DNA from: Methylococcales bacterium
Lineage (GTDB): Bacteria; Pseudomonadota; Gammaproteobacteria; Methylococcales; Methylomonadaceae
DNA length: 5,828 bases
Direction of reading: 5' to 3'
NCBI GenBank assembly: GCA_023146575.1
Contig: JAGLBU010000204.1
Location: forward strand, 1-5,828
How positions within the stretch are numbered: position 1 is the stretch's first letter; every line of letters begins with the position of its first letter. A program made the translations under genes and the position numbers. The notes beneath the pieces are model-generated. The model was not told where the DNA came from and searched no databases. It saw only the letters and a list, made by a program, of their open reading frames with translations. This document shows, piece by piece, positions 1 to 5,828 of the stretch.

Positions 1-35
1 GGGTAATAATCTTTTTTGAAAGATAATGCTTAATG

Positions 36-66
36 AAGCAGGGTACTTTGTATCCTGCTTTTTTTT
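36..66 (+). terminator. Rho-independent terminator of the upstream unit
   Basis: Bases 36-46 (AAGCAGGGTAC) pair with 50-60 (GTATCCTGCTT) to give an 11-bp stem with one G-T wobble (43/53) and a TTT loop. The downstream arm runs straight into a stretch of eight T residues (59-66). The form is that of a classical intrinsic terminator read on the + strand. It should end a gene lying to the left of the window. All three + strand frames meet a stop codon within the first 26 bases (TAA at 4-6, TGA at 17-19, TAA at 24-26), so no part of that gene can be assigned. Confidence 0.88.
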
Positions 67-76
67 GGTTTAAAAT
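48..76 (+). promoter_or_regulatory. Weak candidate promoter for the glycosyltransferase pair
   Basis: TAAAAT at 71-76 differs from the sigma-70 -10 consensus at one base. Seventeen bases upstream, TTGTAT (48-53) matches only the TTG of a -35 box and lies inside the terminator hairpin. Transcription would start near 83 and leave a leader of about ten bases. This is the only space between the upstream terminator and the start codon at 93, so either a promoter like this drives the pair or the pair depends on terminator read-through. In such AT-rich DNA a -10-like hexamer is expected by chance, so confidence is low. Confidence 0.22.
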
Positions 77-92
77 TTAAAGAATAGAGTTT

Positions 93-2627
93 ATGCGTAA
101 CTTTTTACAAGCAATCAATTGTGCCATCAATGATGAGAATTTGATTGAAGCTAAAAAACTTCTTAGTTTAGGTGTGGCTTCAGGTGTTAAAAAATCAGAA
201 TGGAAAATTTACCAATTTATCATTGCACTCAAAAGTAACCAATTAGAATTAGCGGTTATTTGTTTACAAGAGGTCTTAAAACATTCAAATGCCCCTAGTG
301 ATCTTTATTTACAATTTGGAGTGTTACATATAAAAAAAAATAACTTTACATCAGCATTGGCTGTTTTTCATAAAGGTTTATTAAAATTTCCACTTTCAGT
401 TACGTTACTTTCAAAATATGTTGAATGCGGACATTACTTAAGACTAACAAACTCTAAAATTTTACAACAAAGAGCGGGTTTATTATTGTCATTGATTGAA
501 TTTGACGCATTAAAAACACTTACTTTTTGTTATGAAATTTTATTAAAAACCTCTACTGAAATTGGTGCGTTATGGATAAAAAAAGATAAAATTTACGGCT
601 GGGTGATTGATCCTAAAAGCCAGCAGCAAAGTCTTTTTCTTTTAGGGATTTCATATCTAAATACTATAAAATTCATGGCAAACCAAGCAACACCTGAATT
701 AAAAAAAATTGGAATTGGTAACGGTTTTAATGGCTTTTGTTTATCGCTTAAAGACCATAATCAACAGCTAGATGTAGTAACTGTAGGTCATAGAAAACGA
801 CTTTTTGGAAGTCCCTTATTAACCTATTCAGACGATGAAAAACTTGGAAACCCTTATGACTTAAACCTTAAAATAGCACAAAAAAAAGATGGCTTAATTG
901 ATATTATTATTCCTATCTTTGGTGGTTTTGAGAGTCTTAAGTACTGTTTACAGGCACTTGAAAAAAATGAGAATTTTAAGACGAAGTATCATCTAGTTTT
1001 GGTTAATGATTGCTCAGCTTCATCTAAAATAAAGGGCTATCTTCAACAGCTTAAAAAATCGCCACAAATTACGGTGATTGATAATAGCCATAATGTGGGG
1101 TTTATCGCTTCGGTTAATATAGGAATGCAGCAACACCCATGGCGAGATGTAATTTTATTAAATTCTGATACGGTTGTGGTTAATAACAGCTTAGACCGAT
1201 TAAAACAATTAGCGTATTCAGATAAAAAAATTGCGACCATTACGCCTTTATCAAATTATGCTGAAAAATTTAGCTATCCTATCCCTTTTAAAACCAATGA
1301 TTTACCCACAATAAAACAGATACAAAAAATTGATGGTATTGCCGCAAAAATTAACAAAAACCATGGGATTGAAGTACCTACGGGAAACGGTTTTTGTTTT
1401 TTTATTAAACGCGAATGTTTAAATGAAATTGGTTATTTTAACCAAACAGATTTATTACGTGGTTATAGTGAAGAAAGTGAATTTTGTTTACGAGCGACTG
1501 AAAAAGGCTGGAAACATTTATGTGCAACCAATGTTTATATAGGGCATGAAGGCGGGCAATCGTTTAAACAAGAGCGAGCTAGATTAGCGTATTTAAATAA
1601 TGAATTAATTAAAACAAAATATCCGCTATATTCTGAACAAATACGGCAGTTTATCGTAAATGACCCACTGAAAAATGCTCGAAAACGTATTGAAAGCGTG
1701 TTATTAAAACAAAAAAAATGCGATATATTGTATGTGGTTGATTATTTTTTAAATGAGCATCCTTTATTTAAAGAGGTGTTAAAGCAAGCGGTTTTATCTG
1801 GAAAAGAGGCTTGGGTGCTAAGTCTTTCGTATAAAAATACTCACACGGCATTACAGCTGTTTGAGGCAAGTTATGGTGAGTCTAATTTAGAGTATAACTG
1901 CTTGACGCAAGTGAGTTCTTTAGTTGAAGATATAAAAAAAATAAAGCCTTTGCGTATAGAAGCTCATCATAGTCGTTATTTTCCTGCTATTTTAAATCAA
2001 GTTTTAGCTCAATTAAGCCACTCAATGACAGCTTGTCCTTATGATGATTATCTTGAGAAGGAATGGGATAATATTTTGTGGGCAAAAAGAATTAACAATA
2101 TTATTTTGTTAAGTGAAGGCGCTACGATGCACTATAAACATCATTCCAATACAAAAAAATGGCTATTACCTGAATATTTTTATAAAAAACAAACGAATAA
2201 ACGATATTCCGCTTACATTGCAATTTTAGGGAATATTAATGCAGAACATCAGCAACTTCTTAAAAAAATTGCAGATTATTGGTTGGAGTATCCTATAGAT
2301 TTAACCTTTATGGTTGTGGGAGACTCTAGTTTTAAGTCATCACTGGAAAGTAATCAAAAAATTATATTTACCTCTTTGACGATTGATGAATGTCCTGAAT
2401 TAAAACAGCTTTGTTCTCATGTATTTGTGTTACCTAATAACATAGGTTTTATGCCTACTGATCTTGTATTAGCGTTGCAATATAATTTTGACTTAATTGC
2501 CTTTTCTCAACCCAATACCCAAGAAATATTAGCCTTACAACCCAGCGCCATTGTTATGAACGTATCGGATAATCCATTGGAAATACTTCATAAGACCTTT
2601 CAATCCTATGCTAAAAAAGTGAGCTAA
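93..2627 (+). CDS. Multidomain family 2 glycosyltransferase with TPR-like N-terminus
   Basis: Predicted cytoplasmic glycosyltransferase of 844 aa, probably acting in surface polysaccharide synthesis. Residues 1-115 are alpha-helical with two TPR-like units (about 37-66 and 71-104), likely for protein contacts. Residues 158-245 form a small beta-rich module with a GWVIDP motif (169-174), like modules in the next gene. The GT-A family 2 domain spans about 266-500: DIIIPIF near 270, VNDCS (304-308), the metal-binding LLNSDT (355-360, DxD equivalent), GYSEESEFCLRATEKGW (457-473, catalytic-base region) and HEGGQSF (485-491). These are typical of rhamnosyltransferase-like enzymes. Residues 540-844 resemble a two-lobed GT-B/GT4 fold but lack its usual glycine-rich loop and donor-site glutamates. 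There is no signal peptide or clear membrane segment. The start has only a weak Shine-Dalgarno (AGAG, 86-89, three bases away), but the helical repeat region begins directly at this Met. The next gene follows after three bases. The family is sure; donor and acceptor sugars are unknown. Confidence 0.93.
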   Translation: MRNFLQAINCAINDENLIEAKKLLSLGVASGVKKSEWKIYQFIIALKSNQLELAVICLQEVLKHSNAPSDLYLQFGVLHIKKNNFTSALAVFHKGLLKFPLSVTLLSKYVECGHYLRLTNSKILQQRAGLLLSLIEFDALKTLTFCYEILLKTSTEIGALWIKKDKIYGWVIDPKSQQQSLFLLGISYLNTIKFMANQATPELKKIGIGNGFNGFCLSLKDHNQQLDVVTVGHRKRLFGSPLLTYSDDEKLGNPYDLNLKIAQKKDGLIDIIIPIFGGFESLKYCLQALEKNENFKTKYHLVLVNDCSASSKIKGYLQQLKKSPQITVIDNSHNVGFIASVNIGMQQHPWRDVILLNSDTVVVNNSLDRLKQLAYSDKKIATITPLSNYAEKFSYPIPFKTNDLPTIKQIQKIDGIAAKINKNHGIEVPTGNGFCFFIKRECLNEIGYFNQTDLLRGYSEESEFCLRATEKGWKHLCATNVYIGHEGGQSFKQERARLAYLNNELIKTKYPLYSEQIRQFIVNDPLKNARKRIESVLLKQKKCDILYVVDYFLNEHPLFKEVLKQAVLSGKEAWVLSLSYKNTHTALQLFEASYGESNLEYNCLTQVSSLVEDIKKIKPLRIEAHHSRYFPAILNQVLAQLSHSMTACPYDDYLEKEWDNILWAKRINNIILLSEGATMHYKHHSNTKKWLLPEYFYKKQTNKRYSAYIAILGNINAEHQQLLKKIADYWLEYPIDLTFMVVGDSSFKSSLESNQKIIFTSLTIDECPELKQLCSHVFVLPNNIGFMPTDLVLALQYNFDLIAFSQPNTQEILALQPSAIVMNVSDNPLEILHKTFQSYAKKVS

Positions 2628-2630
2628 ATC

Positions 2631-4973
2631 ATGTCGATTAAATTTGAAGGTGAATTAACAGGTCATATCGGACAGGTTGTATTTGGATGGGCATGGTGTC
2701 CTTTAGAACCCTTACGCACCGTATATGTTGAAATTTTACTGGATGGCATTGCGGTAGCATGTGTCTTGGCTCAGTTGTATGATGTAAAATTAAAACAACA
2801 GAATAAGGGTACGGGCTATTATGCTTTTTCTTACATGTTACCTGAACATGCCTTAAAAAGGGTTGATACCATTCAGGCTAAATTTGCTAATAAAAATCAA
2901 TACCTTGATGGCAAAATTTCGATTTTAAAAGATGAAGAAAGTCAAAAACAAGCACTGCCTTTAGACGTACAGCTTCAACACGATGGAGGCTTGACGTTAA
3001 AAGGCTGGGTGAAAGACCCTTTTAATCCTTCAAAAACCTTTATTATTAAATGCTTTTATAAAGGGGAAGTGATTGAACGCACCCAAACGGACATCATAAA
3101 AGGGGGAGAAGGTAAATTTAAAATACAATTGCCTGCATTTTTAGCCGATGGGTTAACGCATGAAGTAGACGTAAAAATAGACCATGAAATCCATTTACCA
3201 GGAAGTCCATTAAATGTTTGGTTAGCGCCTCAAGGGGTGATGGGGTTATTGGATTTACTTTATCAAGCACGTTTCGATAAAGAAGATAAAATTCTTAAAA
3301 ATAGTTATAACTTACTGCAGCATCTTTGGGAAAATTACGAAAAACGATTTTTAAAAAGTTTAAAGTTTAGTGATTACGAATCATGGTCACAACGCTATGA
3401 TGATACAAGCAAAATGGATAATGCTTTATTGGCGACGTTTGTGTTGGTGGTGGTAACTCGTTCGGAAATAAATATGACGAGAACCTTAAAAAGTTTATTA
3501 CAACAAACACACAAAAATTGGTTGGTATGGGTTGAAGGCAAAATTCCTGCTGAGTTTCAAAATAACTCTAAGATTAAAATCCGACCAGAAGAATGTAATA
3601 TTGAGCGTATTTTTGATGACTCGACGGATTTGTTGACGTTTATAGAAGCAGGCGATTGTTTATCAACGAACGCTTTACAACAAGTGGTTGCGATTTTTGC
3701 ATCGTCTAAAAAAATAGGAATTGTTTATAGTGATTGTGATCAAGAAGATGAATATGAAAAAAGAATAAAACCGTGGTTTAAACCCGCATGGGATCCTGAT
3801 CTTTTTTTATCGCTCAATTACATTGATGAACTGTGTGTGGTAAAAGCAAAAAACATTAAGCGGATTCCGAAAAATTTAAAACAATTACCATGGTTGGCGG
3901 TTGAAGGTTGTCTTGTTGATAATCAAGATATTGTTCATTGCCCTCATGTGCTTTATCATCGCCGCTTTCAATTGGAACCATCGAATCAAGTCGCATTGCA
4001 ACATTTACAGTGGTGTAAAGATTATTTAAAAAAACAAGAACCTCAGGCGAATGTCATCGCTAACTCTAAATCCCCTTTTTTACGAAAAATTTCACGGATA
4101 ATGCCTAAACAACAACCTCTGATTAGTTTAATTATTCCAACAAAAGATCAGGCGAAATTATTACAAACCTGCGTGGAGTCGATTGAAAAAAAATCCAGCT
4201 ATCACACTTATGAAATTATTATTGTTGATAACCAAACGACAGATGCAGATGCTTTAGCCTTATTAACGTGTTTTAAAGCCCGTGGGCATACAGTATTAAA
4301 ATATGATAAAGCCTTTAATTATTCAGCGATTAATAATTTTGCGGTCAGGAGAGCAAAAGGCGATATTATTGGCTTGATTAATAATGATATTGAAATTATT
4401 ACGTCTGACTGGATGGAGGAAATGCTGAGCTTGTTATTACGGCCTAATATTGGTGCAGTTGGCGCAAAATTATTGTGGCCGAATGATATGGTACAGCATG
4501 GGGGCGTTTTATTAGGGGTTCATAATCTGGCAGGTCATATTGGCAATGGAAACATGAAACATCACTTAGGCTATCAAGGTTTGTTGCAAGTAACTCGACG
4601 TGTCGGCGCGGTTACGGCGGCCTGTTTGTTAACCCGTAAAAGTGATTATATAAAACTGGGCGGATTAGATGAGCTTCATTTTCCTGTGGCATTTAATGAT
4701 GTGGATTATTGTTTGAAATTAGCCAAACATAATTTAGCTTGTGTCTGGACACCTTTTGCACGCATGATTCATGCAGAATCAATTAGTCGTGGAAAAGATG
4801 ATACCCCTGAAAAAATAGCGCGTGCGCAAATGGAAATGAATCATTTACGTGATCAATGGATGGAGGCATTAATGAATGATCGTTATTATCACCCGAGCTT
4901 ATCGTTAAGCGCATTGGATACGCCTTTTTCAGCCTTAGCTTTACCACCACGAGATCGAAAACCTCGGTGGTGA
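2631..4973 (+). CDS. Tandem-domain family 2 glycosyltransferase (O-antigen/rhamnosyltransferase-like)
   Basis: Predicted cytoplasmic glycosyltransferase of 780 aa for surface glycan assembly. Residues 4-98 and 110-200 are two beta-rich modules marked by FGWAWCP (18-24) and KGWVKDP (124-130). A first GT2 domain (about 266-450) keeps EAGD (339-342), YSDCDQEDE (366-374), the family signature PWFKPAWDPDLFLSLNYI (381-398) and VLYHRR (440-445), but lacks the usual GG-x-R...QDyDL segment before VLYH, so it is probably inactive. The second domain (about 496-750) is complete: LIIPTKDQ (500-507), IIIVDNQTTD (529-538), LINNDIEII (582-590, DxD equivalent), VGAVTAACLLTRK (658-670), FNDVDYCLKL (688-697, catalytic base) and HAESISRG (714-721). 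The ending YYHPSLSL...LPPR is typical of this tandem-GT2 family. It starts three bases after the previous stop, with a modest Shine-Dalgarno-like GTGAG (2619-2623) at seven-base spacing, so the two genes are probably one operon and translationally coupled. Donor and acceptor are unknown. Confidence 0.94.
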   Translation: MSIKFEGELTGHIGQVVFGWAWCPLEPLRTVYVEILLDGIAVACVLAQLYDVKLKQQNKGTGYYAFSYMLPEHALKRVDTIQAKFANKNQYLDGKISILKDEESQKQALPLDVQLQHDGGLTLKGWVKDPFNPSKTFIIKCFYKGEVIERTQTDIIKGGEGKFKIQLPAFLADGLTHEVDVKIDHEIHLPGSPLNVWLAPQGVMGLLDLLYQARFDKEDKILKNSYNLLQHLWENYEKRFLKSLKFSDYESWSQRYDDTSKMDNALLATFVLVVVTRSEINMTRTLKSLLQQTHKNWLVWVEGKIPAEFQNNSKIKIRPEECNIERIFDDSTDLLTFIEAGDCLSTNALQQVVAIFASSKKIGIVYSDCDQEDEYEKRIKPWFKPAWDPDLFLSLNYIDELCVVKAKNIKRIPKNLKQLPWLAVEGCLVDNQDIVHCPHVLYHRRFQLEPSNQVALQHLQWCKDYLKKQEPQANVIANSKSPFLRKISRIMPKQQPLISLIIPTKDQAKLLQTCVESIEKKSSYHTYEIIIVDNQTTDADALALLTCFKARGHTVLKYDKAFNYSAINNFAVRRAKGDIIGLINNDIEIITSDWMEEMLSLLLRPNIGAVGAKLLWPNDMVQHGGVLLGVHNLAGHIGNGNMKHHLGYQGLLQVTRRVGAVTAACLLTRKSDYIKLGGLDELHFPVAFNDVDYCLKLAKHNLACVWTPFARMIHAESISRGKDDTPEKIARAQMEMNHLRDQWMEALMNDRYYHPSLSLSALDTPFSALALPPRDRKPRW

Positions 4974-4978
4974 TTTTT
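4945..4978 (+). terminator. Intrinsic terminator overlapping the end of the second glycosyltransferase gene
   Basis: CACCACGAG (4945-4953) pairs with CTC-G-GTGGTG (4963-4972) to give nine base pairs with one bulged G (4966) and a nine-base loop. Five T residues follow (4974-4978). The stem encodes the last residues of the upstream protein and contains part of its TGA stop; the T-tract fills the three-base gap and runs into the stop codon of the opposing gene. Read on the - strand the hairpin is not followed by T residues, so it should act only on + strand transcripts. The T-tract is short, which lowers certainty. Confidence 0.65.
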
Positions 4979-5828
4979 AATCAATCGTTTCTATCCATTG
5001 GCAACGTTCTTTGACAATTTTAGCGGTTTCATTATGACCGATACCTTTGGCAATTAAGCCAATGACACGGTCATCGGTGTCATAACCAATATGAGCATCA
5101 AGTGGATTGGCGACTCGCCCTAAACCAAAAATATCATAAACGGTGGCAACGTTAATATTAATATTAGTGACTTCAAAGCAGAGCCGTGAATCAAGATATT
5201 GATCTGCAAATGTCTGAGGAATAGCATAACTCAGTAAATCATTCGGATCACTAAACGCTATAATCGGGGTTTTTGATAAAATACGTTTGGAATAAAGTTT
5301 TCCTTGCGGTTCGCAATAGGCTTTTTTTTGATTATTAACTTCAGGAAGTTCACGCCCTAACTGTAACATGGGCAATTGATTCGACATCATATAAAGCGGT
5401 AAAACTTTATGCTGCATGGCAAAGGTGAGCATTTGTTGCTTTTGTGATATTGGTTTTTTTTCATCTTTATTACCTAAAATCTCAGCAATTTTTTGCAAAC
5501 CATCAATCACAATTCGACTGCCTAAACTATGAGAGACAAAGGCATAATGGTCATTTAAGATGCTATTAATAGAGGATAAATCTTCGATTGAACACGCTTT
5601 GGCATTTGATGGTTCTGTTTTTAAGGGTAAGGTATCCCAGCTACCACTGGCCATCCAACAAAACGATTGAATAAAGGAGGTCAGAATTTCTTTTCGACTT
5701 TTTTCACCTAAATAAATAATAGGGTCAGGGCCTGTATCATTGGAGAATTTTTTCATAACCCCATTGAGTTTAGTGCGACGAAAAGAATATTCCCCCGAAT
5801 TATCATAGGCTAATATTTTTTTATAATG
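4977..5828 (-). CDS. Predicted serine alpha/beta hydrolase, 5'-truncated by the window edge
   Basis: The reading frame stays open from its TAA (4977-4979) to the window end, giving 284 codons counting the stop. The ATG at 5754-5756 is probably internal: 24 further sense codons lie upstream in frame, and no well-spaced Shine-Dalgarno precedes it. Numbering from that Met, VSHSLGS (74-80) is a nucleophile elbow (GxSxG with the first Gly replaced by Ser; nucleophile S77), preceded by the hydrophobic strand YAFV. The FSDPNDLLSY segment (168-177) offers D170 or D173 as the acid, and DAHIGY (220-225) offers H222 as the base. Order and spacing fit an alpha/beta-hydrolase triad, so an esterase, lipase or acyl-hydrolase role is inferred; the substrate is unknown. 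I do not recognise a named family. The N-terminus, and so any signal peptide, is outside the window. The gene converges on the glycosyltransferase pair with a three-base gap, so it is transcribed separately and need not be functionally linked. Confidence 0.85.
   Translation of the reverse strand, partial: HYKKILAYDNSGEYSFRRTKLNGVMKKFSNDTGPDPIIYLGEKSRKEILTSFIQSFCWMASGSWDTLPLKTEPSNAKACSIEDLSSINSILNDHYAFVSHSLGSRIVIDGLQKIAEILGNKDEKKPISQKQQMLTFAMQHKVLPLYMMSNQLPMLQLGRELPEVNNQKKAYCEPQGKLYSKRILSKTPIIAFSDPNDLLSYAIPQTFADQYLDSRLCFEVTNININVATVYDIFGLGRVANPLDAHIGYDTDDRVIGLIAKGIGHNETAKIVKERCQWIETID

Noticed and set aside
9..24. Small hairpin ATCTTT / AAAGAT at the left edge
   Set aside because: Only six A/T-rich pairs with no T-tract behind it; expected by chance in such DNA and overshadowed by the strong terminator at 36-66.
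1043..1240. A 65-codon open frame on the - strand inside the first glycosyltransferase gene
   Set aside because: It lies wholly opposite the conserved GT2 core (including the NSDT motif), and its translation shows no recognisable domain. It is best explained as a shadow of the real gene.
2625..2633. Possible gene fusion or frameshift between the two glycosyltransferases
   Set aside because: The first gene has a clean stop and the second its own Met three bases later with a fitting N-terminal module. This is ordinary tight operon spacing.
5153..5167. AT-only repeat TAATATTAATATTA that looks like an operator or small direct repeat
   Set aside because: It lies within the hydrolase gene and encodes alternating Asn and Ile residues (NININ); there is no nearby promoter or second copy.
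1..5828. Mobile element, CRISPR array, tRNA/rRNA or defence genes
   Set aside because: I saw no terminal inverted repeats, spaced direct repeats, tRNA-like folds, or transposase, nuclease or toxin motifs. Nearly all bases are explained by three coding regions.

Overview
The window is AT-rich, gene-dense bacterial DNA holding two large glycosyltransferase genes on the + strand and the 3' part of one gene on the - strand that converges on them. The protein families and the low G+C suggest a gammaproteobacterium (an AT-rich methanotroph, sulfur oxidiser or symbiont would fit). There is no rRNA or other marker, so the lineage is only a guess.

Layout: positions 1-66 are the tail of an upstream + strand transcription unit, ending in a strong intrinsic terminator (36-66). 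After only 26 bases comes an 844-aa protein (93-2627) with TPR-like helices, a small beta-rich module, a GT-A family 2 glycosyltransferase domain and a C-terminal region that looks like a worn GT-B/GT4-like domain. Three bases later starts a 780-aa protein (2631-4973) with two copies of a similar beta-rich module and two tandem family 2 domains, the first apparently degenerate and the second complete. A hairpin plus T-tract at the end of this gene is probably the terminator of the pair; its stem lies in the coding sequence. From 4977 to the window edge runs the C-terminal part of a predicted serine alpha/beta hydrolase on the - strand, whose true start lies beyond 5828.

The two + strand genes look like a co-transcribed pair that adds sugars to a cell-surface polysaccharide (O-antigen, capsule or a related glycan); donor and acceptor cannot be read from sequence. 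The hydrolase is convergent and need not be related to them. I see no mobile element, CRISPR array, RNA gene or defence system. The points most worth a second look are the shared accessory modules, the pairing of one intact with one degraded catalytic domain in each glycosyltransferase, and the terminator built into a coding sequence. I do not see convincing evidence of a wholly new system.
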